A DNA stretch of 64,000 bases, from NCBI GenBank assembly GCA_017411745.1, contig JAFQPM010000008.1, positions 1-64,000 of the forward strand, read 5' to 3'. Shown here piece by piece: positions 8,758 through 16,930 of this stretch. Position 1 is the stretch's first letter. Each line of letters begins with the position of its first letter. Under the pieces are notes generated by a model. The model was not told where the DNA came from and made no database searches. It saw only the letters and a program-made list of their open reading frames with translations. The position numbers were made by a program, and so were the translations under genes. This DNA comes from Clostridia bacterium (GTDB taxonomy: Bacteria; Bacillota; Clostridia; Oscillospirales; CAG-272).

Positions 8758-9305
8758 AACAGCTCCTGCTCCTCCAATCTTTCCTTAAGCTCTGCTCTCA
8801 TTCTGAACAGTGTGGTCTTTACCTTTGACTCGCTTATACCCATTTTTTCTGCTATCTCGTCGATAGAGCTTGAGTAAAAGTAGCGCAAAACGAATATAAC
8901 TCTCTTTTCTTTGGGTTGTCCGTACAAAAATTCGTTCATCTGCTCGCTTATGCGCTTGTCATCGTATTCCTCGGCGGGCGTTCTTCCCTCCGATACGCAT
9001 TCGGTAAGCTCCGCGGTCAGATTGTCGATCCCGCCGCGCTTCTCTCTGTGCTTTTTGCGGAATCGGTCGACCGAGATCCTTCTCGTTATTTTGGAAAGAA
9101 ACGCACCAAGAAATTCGGGTCTTGCCGTCGGCATCGCGCCCCAGGCGTCGAGATATGTATCGTTTACGCACTCCTCGGCGTCCTCGCGCGACGATAGCAA
9201 TGAATATGACAGCGAATGAAGCATTCTGCCGTATTTTTTGTCAGACTCCAGTATTGCGTGCTCGTCTCGCGCCCAATACAAGTCAACGATCCTGCGGTCG
9301 TCCAT
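8754..9305 (-). CDS. ECF-type RNA polymerase sigma factor
   Basis: A compact 183-residue sigma factor with only regions 2 and 4. Region 2 is recognisable in 'SREDAEECVNDTYLDAW' (2.2-2.3) and the following RRISVDRFRKKHREKR. Region 4 ends with a helix-turn-helix in 'SSIDEIAEKMGISESKVKTT'. It heads a three-gene operon with an anti-sigma-like protein and a vWA lipoprotein, and a candidate ECF-dependent promoter precedes it, so it probably activates itself. The triggering stress is unknown. Confidence 0.9.
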   Translation of the reverse strand: MDDRRIVDLYWARDEHAILESDKKYGRMLHSLSYSLLSSREDAEECVNDTYLDAWGAMPTARPEFLGAFLSKITRRISVDRFRKKHREKRGGIDNLTAELTECVSEGRTPAEEYDDKRISEQMNEFLYGQPKEKRVIFVLRYFYSSSIDEIAEKMGISESKVKTTLFRMRAELKERLEEQELL

Positions 9306-9345
9306 GGTGTACCTCTCTTTTCGTTGTGTGTTTCGGGCTTCATCC

Positions 9346-9375
9346 TATACGTCGCCCTTTTTTCGATTTGGTTAC
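9346..9375 (-). promoter_or_regulatory. Candidate ECF-dependent autoregulatory promoter
   Basis: On the minus strand, GTAACC (9370-9375) and CGTATA (9346-9351) are separated by 18 bp, about 40 bp before the sigma gene. AAC-type -35 and CGT-type -10 elements are the usual ECF pattern. No good TTGACA/TATAAT pair is visible here. Confidence 0.5.
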
Positions 9376-9448
9376 AGTTTTTATGAAAAATTTTTCGCTT
9401 TTTTGCAAAAAGCTTGCAAAAATGGAGTGACTGAATGCGTGGTTTTAT

Positions 9449-9499
9449 GTTACTTTCCTGTCATCAGCAACAGGAAAGTAACACCTCTCGTTGCATCAG
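9449..9499. repeat. Hairpin repeat, copy B (inverted relative to 1-51)
   Basis: GTTACTTTCCTGT / ACAGGAAAGTAAC form perfect arms at 9449-9482, followed by GTTGCATCAG (9490-9499). Read on the minus strand, this is nearly the same 51-bp unit as at 1-51. It lies between metG and the sigma operon. Confidence 0.8.
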
Positions 9500-9568
9500 T
9501 CACTTTCAACCCAAAATCCGCAAAGGGAGAGAAAATCCGCCAAGATCTCCTCTCCCCTGCAAAATATC

Positions 9569-11551
9569 TTATCTTACTCTCTCTCCAAGAGGAGTATCAT
9601 CCGCCAAAAATACCACTCTGACGGTCTCCTCGCCCGAAGCGAGAATCATTCCGTTCGACTCAATTCCGCAAAGCGTCGCAGGCTTAAGATTTGCAACCAC
9701 AATGATCTTTCTGCCGATCAGCTCCTCGGGAGCATACCACTTCGCAATGCCCGAAACGACCTGTCTTTGCTCGTATCCGAGATCGATCTTAAGCTTGAGC
9801 AGCTTCTTCGCCTTAGGTACCTTTTCGCACTCAACTATCTTCGCCGTGCGAAGCTCAACGCCCATAAAGTCCTCTATACCAATGAGTGCACAGCCCTCAG
9901 GCTTCTCGGGGATCTCAGCCGCCTTCGCCGCAGCCTCTGCCGCCTTCTTCGCCGCCATCTCGGCTTCAAGCTCTGCAAGCAGCTTTGATTCGTCAATACG
10001 GGCAAAGAGCACCTTGGAGTCGCCGACAGTCGAGCCGACCTCAACGCCGCAGAACTTATCCGCAGAGCCAACGGTCGCATAGTCCGACTTGTCGGTTCCG
10101 ATCATAGCGAGAATCTCCGCCGCCGTCTTGGGAATAAAGGGAGAAAGCATAACCGCTCCCCAACGGATCGCCTCAAGCAGATTGTAAAGCACCGTGCCAA
10201 GACGCGCCTTCTTGCTCTCGTCCTTCGCGAGAGTCCAAGGCGTTGTTTCATCTATATATTTATTCGCGCGCGAGAGCATCTCGAAAATGCACTCCAGCGC
10301 GTCAGCGATCCTGAACGCGTCCATGTTCTTTACAAGTCCCTCAAACGCCTTGACACACGCCGCCTTGAGCTCATCATCAAGAGGCTCGCACTCTACGGGC
10401 GCCTGAACCACCTTGTCAAAATACTTCTTCTGCATGTCAAGCGTGCGCTTAACGAGATTTCCAAGATTATTTACAAGGTCAGTGTTGAATCTCTTGATAA
10501 CAGTCTCGTAGGTGATGCTTCCGTCGTTTGCGAAGGGCATCTCGGCAAGCGCGTAATATCTCACACCGTCAACACCGAAGCGACCTGCAAGCTCGTCGGC
10601 ATAGATCACGTTTCCGCGCGACTTGGACATCTTGTCCGCACCGAAATTGAACCAAGGATGGCCGAATATCTGCTTAGGCAGCGGAATATCGAGCGCCATC
10701 AAGAAGATAGGCCAATATATAGTATGGAAGCGAAGAATGTCCTTGCCGATAACGTGAACGTCTGCAGGCCAGTACTTTCTGAACTTCTCACTCTGCTCCT
10801 CGTAGGACTTGTCGGGGTCGTAGCCGATAGCGGTGATATAATTGGTCAGCGCGTCGAGCCAGACGTAAGTGACGTGACGAGGATCGAAGGTAACGGGGAT
10901 GCCCCAGGAGAACGAGGTTCTCGAAACGCAAAGATCCTGAAGACCGCCCTCGACCTTAAGGAAGTTGTTTACCATTTCCTTCTTTCTCGACTCGGGCTGA
11001 ATGAACTCGGGATGGCTCTCGATATGAGAGAGCAGTCTGTCGGCATACTTGCTCATCTTGAAGAAGTAAGCCTCCTCCTCCGCCTTCTGTACTGGTCTGC
11101 CGCAGTCGGGGCACTTGCCGCCCTCTGCCTGCGTTTCGGTAAAGAAGGACTCACAGGGAGTGCAATACCAGCCCTCATATTTTCCTTTATATATATCGCC
11201 CTGATCGTAGAACTTCTTGAAGATCTTCTGAACAGCCGCCTCGTGATAATCGTCGGTGGTGCGGATAAAGTGGTCGTAATCAACGTCCATATTATCCCAA
11301 AGCTCTCTGATCTCACCCGCTACGCCGTCAACGTATGCCTTGGGGGTAATACCCGCCTCCTTTGCAAGGTCCTCGATCTTCTGACCGTGCTCGTCGGTAC
11401 CCGTACAGTAGAATACGTCGTACCCCATCTGCTTTTTATATCTTGCCATAGCGTCGGTCATGATCGCCTCGTACGTGTTGCCGAAGTGCGGCTTTTTCGA
11501 GGCGTACGCGATCGCCGTCGTTATATAGTATTTCTGTTTGTTCTGCTCCAT
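9569..11551 (-). CDS. metG: Methionyl-tRNA synthetase
   Basis: Charges tRNA-Met with methionine in the cytoplasm. The 660-residue protein has the class I nucleotide-binding fold with KPHFGNTYE in place of the classical HIGH motif, zinc-knuckle cysteines (CTPC...CPDC), and the DKMSKS loop. A Lys/Ala/Glu-rich helix (about residues 530-550) links to a C-terminal EMAP-type tRNA-binding OB-fold (from 'GIEDFMGVELRTAKIVECE'). The ATG at 11551 is chosen because AAGG lies 8 bases upstream; a GTG three codons earlier overlaps that ribosome site. It has its own promoter and no visible T-box or S-box leader. Confidence 0.95.
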   Translation of the reverse strand: MEQNKQKYYITTAIAYASKKPHFGNTYEAIMTDAMARYKKQMGYDVFYCTGTDEHGQKIEDLAKEAGITPKAYVDGVAGEIRELWDNMDVDYDHFIRTTDDYHEAAVQKIFKKFYDQGDIYKGKYEGWYCTPCESFFTETQAEGGKCPDCGRPVQKAEEEAYFFKMSKYADRLLSHIESHPEFIQPESRKKEMVNNFLKVEGGLQDLCVSRTSFSWGIPVTFDPRHVTYVWLDALTNYITAIGYDPDKSYEEQSEKFRKYWPADVHVIGKDILRFHTIYWPIFLMALDIPLPKQIFGHPWFNFGADKMSKSRGNVIYADELAGRFGVDGVRYYALAEMPFANDGSITYETVIKRFNTDLVNNLGNLVKRTLDMQKKYFDKVVQAPVECEPLDDELKAACVKAFEGLVKNMDAFRIADALECIFEMLSRANKYIDETTPWTLAKDESKKARLGTVLYNLLEAIRWGAVMLSPFIPKTAAEILAMIGTDKSDYATVGSADKFCGVEVGSTVGDSKVLFARIDESKLLAELEAEMAAKKAAEAAAKAAEIPEKPEGCALIGIEDFMGVELRTAKIVECEKVPKAKKLLKLKIDLGYEQRQVVSGIAKWYAPEELIGRKIIVVANLKPATLCGIESNGMILASGEETVRVVFLADDTPLGERVR

Positions 11552-11641
11552 AGCTTTCACCTTACACGCTGCGAATGGGCAGCGCGCCTTTCATTTGTCA
11601 TTTGCTTTCGCATTTTTGGTTGAAGATTACTACATTATATC

Positions 11642-11670
11642 ATTATATCAAAAAGTTGCCTGTATTGCAA
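11642..11670 (-). promoter_or_regulatory. Promoter of metG
   Basis: On the minus strand TTGCAA (11665-11670), a 17-bp spacer and TATAAT (11642-11647). The leader of about 85 bases includes a small CGCTGC/GCAGCG hairpin (11567-11584) close to the ribosome site. Confidence 0.8.
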
Positions 11671-11710
11671 TAGTTTAGGCGAAATTTTTTGTTTCTACAC
11701 TGCTTTTTCA

Positions 11711-11744
11711 AAAAATCGCACGGTGCCGCCGAGTCAGCACCGTG
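11711..11744 (-). terminator. Terminator downstream of lipoprotein relic
   Basis: On the minus strand CACGGTGC pairs with GCACCGTG (11719-11744), then CGATTTTTTG. It separates the small lipoprotein cluster from metG. Confidence 0.8.
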
Positions 11745-11759
11745 TTTGATAATGTTCGA

Positions 11760-11968
11760 TTATTCTATTTCACCCAAAGAGAATACCAAACTACCGTCCA
11801 TATAAGCTTCTATATCCTCTTCGCTCTCGAGTTTAGATTTAAATTCGGAAATGCTGCATAGACTTAATGTGCCTGCTTTTTTTCTGTTGGAATACTTGCT
11901 GGCCATATCGTGTTGGCAGCAAGGAAAATAAAGCATACTGTCAAAATCAAACTAACAAATTTCTTCAT
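11760..11968 (-). pseudogene. Frameshifted small lipoprotein-like gene
   Basis: The minus strand starts MKKFVSLIL..., the same N-terminus as the adjacent lipoprotein at 12014-12628, with a hydrophobic signal stretch. The frame stops after 34 codons at TAA. Just before that is a run of seven A; adding one A would open a continuous frame of about 69 residues ending in ...DGSLVFSLGEIE with a stop at 11760-11762. This suggests a decayed paralogue or a sequencing error in the homopolymer. AAAGGA precedes the ATG. Function unknown. Confidence 0.55.
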
Positions 11969-12013
11969 AAATATGACCCATCCTTTCAAAATAATTCTTA
12001 ATCTAACAACACT

Positions 12014-12628
12014 TTATTCCAAAAAATAATCATTTGGAATAGGAAATTTATATACAACGTACACTTCTGTAACATAATCTAAATCCATCAAAGCTTTAAT
12101 AGCGGCATAGTCGTTATTAAAATCTTCAGGGGAATAATACATCAAATGCATTCCGGGCGAAAAGACGATGTTTGAATAGTCGCCTTTAGAAAGGTCTGCG
12201 CCATAGTAATTATAAAAAGCTGCATTTAAGGATTTGATATCTGTTTCGGCACACTGTTTATACCAATCCTCATTAATTGCTGCTTCATAATTGCAGCTTA
12301 CAGTAACTATAAAAACAGAGTCTGACCAATCAGCATTATCATATTGTCCAGATTCTTTAAGTTCAAAATAAATTTGTTCGTATTCAACCGAAAAACCCAA
12401 TTTTGTGTTTTTTTGAGAATCATTCCTAATTGTATCAAAAACTTCATTCAATTCCAAAATATCAACCTCGCTCGCATTACCAGAGCCGTTTTCATTTGAT
12501 CCTGCATTTGTTGTTTCCTCATTGTTTCCCACAGTTGTCTCCTCGCCATCGTTACTTGGCACCGTACACGCCGAAGCACACACAAGCACCAGAGAGCAAA
12601 GCAATATTAACGACACAAATTTCTTCAT
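12014..12628 (-). CDS. Uncharacterised lipoprotein
   Basis: A 204-residue secreted lipoprotein: MKKFVSLILLCSLVLVCASAC is a signal peptide with a lipobox ending at Cys 21, followed by an Asn/Glu/Gly/Thr-rich linker (to about residue 50) and a small globular domain with no motif I recognise. The start at 12628 is preceded by AGAGGTG. It is followed 45 bases later by a frameshifted relative. It is separated from the tiny ORF upstream by a terminator-like hairpin, and I see no separate strong promoter for it. A+T content is higher than in the neighbouring metG and ackA genes, which may mark acquired DNA. Confidence 0.75.
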   Translation of the reverse strand: MKKFVSLILLCSLVLVCASACTVPSNDGEETTVGNNEETTNAGSNENGSGNASEVDILELNEVFDTIRNDSQKNTKLGFSVEYEQIYFELKESGQYDNADWSDSVFIVTVSCNYEAAINEDWYKQCAETDIKSLNAAFYNYYGADLSKGDYSNIVFSPGMHLMYYSPEDFNNDYAAIKALMDLDYVTEVYVVYKFPIPNDYFLE

Positions 12629-12669
12629 AAAAATACACCTCTTTCTACTAAAATAACAAATCATCCAAA

Positions 12670-12694
12670 CAAAAAGCGCACAGATAGCTCTGTG
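12670..12694 (-). terminator. Terminator or attenuator between tiny ORF and lipoprotein
   Basis: On the minus strand CACAGA-GCTA-TCTGTG (12679-12694) is followed by CGCTTTTTG. It lies between the 31-codon ORF and the lipoprotein gene, so it could end a short transcript or attenuate read-through. Confidence 0.6.
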
Positions 12695-12717
12695 AAATCA
12701 GTTCTACCAATGCGCTG

Positions 12718-12813
12718 TTATATTACAATTTTCGGTTGACCTCTGCACCACTTAAAGCAGCATTTAAAAACATCGTGCAACGGGTAAAACTGCTTTTGCA
12801 TAACAATATCCAT
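12718..12813 (-). CDS. Small ORF of 31 residues
   Basis: A minus-strand ORF starting ATG at 12813 (MDIVMQKQFY...) and ending TAA at 12718-12720. Translation support is strong: GGAGGTG sits 5 bases before the ATG. Transcription support is also strong: a consensus promoter lies about 35 bp upstream and a hairpin plus T-run follows. The peptide has three cysteines in its middle (FKCCFKWC), several aromatic and basic residues, and no signal peptide. I do not recognise it. It could be a small functional peptide, or a leader peptide controlling the lipoprotein gene downstream. Confidence 0.55.
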   Translation of the reverse strand: MDIVMQKQFYPLHDVFKCCFKWCRGQPKIVI

Positions 12814-12848
12814 AATGACACCTCCGTTTTTTGCACCGACACACTAGT

Positions 12849-12877
12849 ATTATATCACATCATCCAATATTTGTCAA
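12849..12877 (-). promoter_or_regulatory. Consensus promoter of the 31-codon ORF
   Basis: On the minus strand TTGACA (12872-12877), a 17-bp spacer and TATAAT (12849-12854): a full match to both sigma-A boxes. The expected start is about 30 bases before the ATG. Confidence 0.85.
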
Positions 12878-13136
12878 TATATTGTCGCTAAAGGTTATCC
12901 ATTTTCATGCAACGTTATACCACAAAATCCCACCGAAATCGTCAAAAATTTAACCTATGTAAAAATATATCATAATTTGTAATTATTGGTAATACTGTAT
13001 GTAATTAGGCGCTCTTTGTTAATTATTTGTCACAATTTTCGGTTATTTTTTTGACAGTGGCATTTTTTTATAAAAATTGCAAAAAAACGCGCCCTCAATT
13101 TCGTGCACTATTTACCACCCAATTTAAACAAACCTC
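12878..13136. other. AT-rich divergent intergenic region
   Basis: Between the small-ORF promoter (minus) and the BMC operon promoter (plus). No gene seen. It is AT-rich, with several TTTTT tracts and weak symmetrical words (TGTAATTATTGGTAATACTG near 12975). No obvious activator gene is adjacent, so a binding site for a distant regulator could lie here. Confidence 0.4.
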
Positions 13137-13165
13137 TTGCAATTTGTTATTTTATTTGCTATAAT
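13137..13165 (+). promoter_or_regulatory. Promoter of the BMC operon
   Basis: TTGCAA (13137-13142), a 17-bp spacer and TATAAT (13160-13165), followed by a leader of about 120 bases before ackA. It is the only strong promoter I see ahead of the 16-kb run of co-directional BMC genes. Confidence 0.75.
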
Positions 13166-13292
13166 ATTATTGAAGAATTGTTTGTCTTTTCCCGATTTTC
13201 ACAAAATGGGCAAAAAACACGGCAAAATCACTAAAAATTAAGCATTTGCGTAACAAAATGCGCGAAATGTCAAGAAAGGAACGGTCCGAAAC

Positions 13293-14486
13293 ATGAAAAT
13301 TCTGGTTATCAACGCCGGAAGCAGTTCTCTGAAGTATCAGCTCTTTGATATGGAGAACGGTCAGGTGCTCGCAAAGGGACTTTGCGAAAAGATCGGCTTG
13401 ACGGGAGCGATCACCCACAAGCGCCCCGGCAAAGAGACCTACGAGGCAGATTATCCCATGCCTACTCACAACGAAGCTATTGCTCTCGTTCTTAAGCTGC
13501 TCACAGACTCCGAGTACGGAGTTATCTCGAGCGTAGACGAGATCAGCGCGGTCGGTCACCGCTTTGCTCACGGCGGCAAGCTCACCAAGTCCTGCCTGCT
13601 CGGCGAAGAAGAGATCAAGTACATCGAATCCATCATTCCCATCAATCCCCTTCACGGTCCTCCCGCACTCAAGGGCGTTGCCGCTTGTAAGGCTCTGATG
13701 TCAAACACCCCTCACGTAGGCGTTTTCGACACCTCCTTCTACTCGGGATTCGACAAGAAGGCGTATATGTACGCGCTTCCTTATGAATGGTACGAGAAGT
13801 ACGGCGTGCGCCGCTACGGCTTCCACGGAACCAGCCACCGCTTTGTTTCCGCAAAGGCGTGTGAGTTCCTCGGACTTGATTATAACAGCACGAAGATCGT
13901 TTCCTGCCACATCGGCTCGGGCTCGTCCATCACCGCAGTCAAGAACGGACAAGCAGTAGATACCTCCCTCGGCTTCACTCCTCAGGAGGGTCTGCCCATG
14001 GGTACCCGCTGCGGCTCTATCGACCCCTCGATAGTTCCCTACATCATCGAGCAGACAGGTATGAGCGCGGCTGAGGTAAATGATATAATGAACAAAAAAT
14101 CGGGACTTCTCGGTGTTTCGGGCGTGTCCAACGACGCGCGCGACGTCTGGGCTGCAGCCGCAGAGGGCAACGAGAGAGCTCAGCTCGCTATGGACCTTCT
14201 CGTTCACAACGCGAAGAAGATCATCGGCTCGTACGTAGCCGAGATGAACGGCATCGACGTTCTCATCTTCACCGCAGGTCTTGGCGAAAACGACCGTAAG
14301 ACAAGAGAGCTTATCGCGGAGAATATGGAATTCTTCGGCATCAAGCTCGACAAGGATGCAAACCTTAACGGTCCCAGAGGTGAGAACCTCGTGATCAGCG
14401 CACCCGACTCGAAGGTAAAGGTCGTAGTCATTCCCACCGACGAGGAATATATGATCGCGTCCGACACCTACGAGCTCGTTAAATAA
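13293..14486 (+). CDS. ackA: Acetate/propionate kinase
   Basis: Converts acyl phosphate plus ADP to carboxylate plus ATP. The 397-residue length and motifs are those of acetate kinases: NAGSSSLKYQ at residues 7-16 (phosphate 1 region) and GFHGTSHR in the middle. As first gene of the BMC operon it probably acts on propionyl phosphate made by PduL, giving propionate and ATP. It has no N- or C-terminal encapsulation helix, which fits a cytosolic site. AAAGGA lies about 12 bases before the ATG, a slightly long spacing. Confidence 0.93.
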   Translation: MKILVINAGSSSLKYQLFDMENGQVLAKGLCEKIGLTGAITHKRPGKETYEADYPMPTHNEAIALVLKLLTDSEYGVISSVDEISAVGHRFAHGGKLTKSCLLGEEEIKYIESIIPINPLHGPPALKGVAACKALMSNTPHVGVFDTSFYSGFDKKAYMYALPYEWYEKYGVRRYGFHGTSHRFVSAKACEFLGLDYNSTKIVSCHIGSGSSITAVKNGQAVDTSLGFTPQEGLPMGTRCGSIDPSIVPYIIEQTGMSAAEVNDIMNKKSGLLGVSGVSNDARDVWAAAAEGNERAQLAMDLLVHNAKKIIGSYVAEMNGIDVLIFTAGLGENDRKTRELIAENMEFFGIKLDKDANLNGPRGENLVISAPDSKVKVVVIPTDEEYMIASDTYELVK

Positions 14487-14530
14487 GCGACCAATTAAAT
14501 TGAAATAAATTTTGGAAAGGATATACAAAA

Positions 14531-15352
14531 ATGGCAAAATCACCTTTTGAAATCAAAAAAGAAATCTGTGACATCGGTAAAAGAATTTACGATCACGGCT
14601 TCGTAGCAGCAAACGACGGTAACATCTCCGTTAAGGTCGGCCCCAACGAGTACTACTGCACTCCTACAGGCGTATCCAAGGGCTTCATGACCCCCGATAT
14701 GATCATCAAGATCGACGGTAACGGAAACAAGATCGACGGTAAGCTCAATCCCTCCTCCGAGATCAAGATGCACATGAGAGTTTATCAGGAGCGTCCCGAC
14801 GCAAACGCAGTCGTTCACGCTCATCCCCCCGTTGCAACCGCTTTCACCGTTGCAGGCGTAGAGCTCGACCAGTACATTCTCCCCGAGGCTATCCTTACCA
14901 TTGGTAACGTTCCTACCTGTGACTACGGTATGCCCTCCACCATGGAGATCCCCGAGTCCCTTATGCCCTACATCCAGAAGCACGACGCATTCCTTCTCAA
15001 GAACCACGGTGCTCTTACCGTTGGTAACACCCTTCTCCGCGCTTGCTTCACTATGGAAGAGGTTGAGTTCAACGCAAAGATCAACCTTTACGCTCGTCAG
15101 ATCGGCGTAGGTAAGAACGCACACATCGAAGAGATCTCCTGCTACGAGCTCGAAAGACTTATGGAGCTCCGTAAGAAGATGGGTCTCCCCGGCAAGCACC
15201 CCGGATGCAAGTCCTGCCCCAACAACGGCACTGCAAACTGCAAGTGCAAGGATAACGGCGGCAGCTGCTCTTGCGGTTCTCACTCTGCTCCCGCAGGTGA
15301 CGACCTCGTTGCTGAGATCACCAGAAAAGTAATCGCTGCTCTCGGTAAGTAA
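14531..15352 (+). CDS. Class II aldolase with C-terminal encapsulation peptide
   Basis: Predicted to cleave fuculose- or rhamnulose-1-phosphate to dihydroxyacetone phosphate and lactaldehyde. The class II aldolase fold (residues 1-215) shows the zinc-ligand pattern VHAHPP, with a later NHG, and the catalytic SSEIKMH region. Compared with free fuculose aldolases of about 215 residues, it carries an extra tail of about 55: a Cys-rich linker with CKSC, CKC and CSC, then an amphipathic helix (DDLVAEITRKVIAALGK). Such a helix behind a linker is the usual BMC encapsulation signal, and a class II aldolase is the signature enzyme of GRM5-type loci. Whether fuculose, rhamnulose or both are used cannot be told; no sugar kinase or isomerase gene is in the window. 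Confidence 0.88.
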   Translation: MAKSPFEIKKEICDIGKRIYDHGFVAANDGNISVKVGPNEYYCTPTGVSKGFMTPDMIIKIDGNGNKIDGKLNPSSEIKMHMRVYQERPDANAVVHAHPPVATAFTVAGVELDQYILPEAILTIGNVPTCDYGMPSTMEIPESLMPYIQKHDAFLLKNHGALTVGNTLLRACFTMEEVEFNAKINLYARQIGVGKNAHIEEISCYELERLMELRKKMGLPGKHPGCKSCPNNGTANCKCKDNGGSCSCGSHSAPAGDDLVAEITRKVIAALGK

Positions 15353-15446
15353 TTCGAATTCTACATTATAATATAGGACTACGGAGATCCGCGGCAACAT
15401 GCCGTCGGATATTCAAAAAAGTTATCGAAAGGAGCGTCCGATCATT

Positions 15447-16907
15447 ATGGCAATGAATCTCACAGAGGCACAGATAAATGCTATCGTAGCACGCGTCGTG
15501 TCCGAGTTCAAATCCCCCGCAGCACCCACAACTTCGGGTAAGCCGTGGGATTCCACACAGTACAAAGGACGCAAGCTCATCGGCGTTTACGAAACGATGG
15601 AGGAAGCCATTGAGGTCGCTAACGCAGGATACAGAGCCGTCCGTTCAATGTCCGTAGCAGACAGAGAAAAGATCATTACGGCAATCCGCCGCTACACCCG
15701 TGAGGAAGCACACATCCTCGCAGAAATGGGCGTTGCCGAAACCAAAATGGGACGCGTCGACCACAAGTATGCAAAGCATCTTCTCGTGGCAGACAAGACC
15801 CCCGGTACAGAGGACATCGTAGAGGAAGCAAGAACAGGCGACAACGGCCTGACGCTCACCGAAATGGCTCCCTTCGGAGTCGTCGGAGCTATCACTCCCT
15901 CCACCAACCCCTCCGAAACCGTAATTTGTAACAGTATCGGTATGATCGCCGCAGGCAACGGAGTCGTTTTCAACCCCCACCCCGGCGCGATCGCTACCTC
16001 CAACTACGCAGTCGACCTCGTTAACCGCGCGGTCCACAGCGCAGGCGGCCCTGAGGTGCTGGTCGCAAGCGTAGTCAAGCCCACGCTCGACACCGCTAAC
16101 GTAATGTATAAGCACCCCTCCATCAAGCTTCTCGTCTGCACGGGAGGCCCCGGAGTAGTAAAGGCAGTTCTTTCGTCGGGCAAGAAGGCAATCGGCGCGG
16201 GCGCGGGCAATCCCCCCGTTATCGTTGACGATACCGCTGACATCGATAAGGCGGCAAAGGACATCATCGACGGCTGTACCTTCGACAACAACCTCCCCTG
16301 CATCGCAGAAAAGGAAGTTTTCGTATTCGACAACGTCGCTGACAGACTCATCGCAGGAATGCTCAAGAACGGCTGTATCAAGCTCACGAAGGCGCAGGCA
16401 GACGAGCTTGCAAAGATCGTTCTCGTCGAAAAGACCGACAAGAACGGCAAGGTCAAGAAGATCGTCAACCGTGACTGCGTCGGCCGCGACTGCCGCGTGA
16501 TCCTCGAGAAGATCGGCATCAAGGTCGGTCCCGAGATCCGTTGCGCTATCGCAGAGGTTCCCTTCGAGCACGATTTTGTTCAGGAAGAGCTTATGATGCC
16601 TATCCTCGGAATCGTTCGCGTAAAGAACATCAACGAGGCGATAGACCTTGCAGTTAAGGCAGAGCACGGCAACCGCCACACTGCTCATATGCACTCGAAG
16701 AACATCGACAACCTCACCGCATTCGCTCGTGCGGTCGAGACCACGATCTTCGTAAAGAACGCTCCCTCCTATGCAGGCATCGGCTTCGGCGGCGAGGGTC
16801 ATACCACCTTTACGATCGCAGGTCCTACGGGTGAGGGTATTACCTCGGCGCGCAGCTTCACAAGAAAGCGCCGCTGCGTAATGGTCGACAGCTTCAGAAT
16901 TATCTAA
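15447..16907 (+). CDS. pduP: CoA-acylating aldehyde dehydrogenase (PduP-like)
   Basis: Oxidises propionaldehyde with NAD+ and CoA to propionyl-CoA inside the compartment. The 486-residue protein begins with an amphipathic helix (LTEAQINAIVARVVSEF) and a Pro/Ala/Thr-rich linker, the N-terminal encapsulation signal known from PduP. The ALDH fold follows, with the catalytic Cys in NNLPCIAEKE and a GAGNPPV stretch. The ATG at 15447 has AAAGGAG upstream; an upstream in-frame ATG at 15399 would add 16 residues that do not belong to the family. It is placed after the aldolase and before the alcohol dehydrogenase. Confidence 0.92.
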   Translation: MAMNLTEAQINAIVARVVSEFKSPAAPTTSGKPWDSTQYKGRKLIGVYETMEEAIEVANAGYRAVRSMSVADREKIITAIRRYTREEAHILAEMGVAETKMGRVDHKYAKHLLVADKTPGTEDIVEEARTGDNGLTLTEMAPFGVVGAITPSTNPSETVICNSIGMIAAGNGVVFNPHPGAIATSNYAVDLVNRAVHSAGGPEVLVASVVKPTLDTANVMYKHPSIKLLVCTGGPGVVKAVLSSGKKAIGAGAGNPPVIVDDTADIDKAAKDIIDGCTFDNNLPCIAEKEVFVFDNVADRLIAGMLKNGCIKLTKAQADELAKIVLVEKTDKNGKVKKIVNRDCVGRDCRVILEKIGIKVGPEIRCAIAEVPFEHDFVQEELMMPILGIVRVKNINEAIDLAVKAEHGNRHTAHMHSKNIDNLTAFARAVETTIFVKNAPSYAGIGFGGEGHTTFTIAGPTGEGITSARSFTRKRRCVMVDSFRII

Positions 16908-16930
16908 AATCTACGAAAGGATACATAGAG

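Noticed and set aside
11552-11700. T-box or S-box riboswitch upstream of metG
   Set aside because: The leader is only about 85 bases, with one small hairpin and none of the conserved T-box or SAM-riboswitch sequences.
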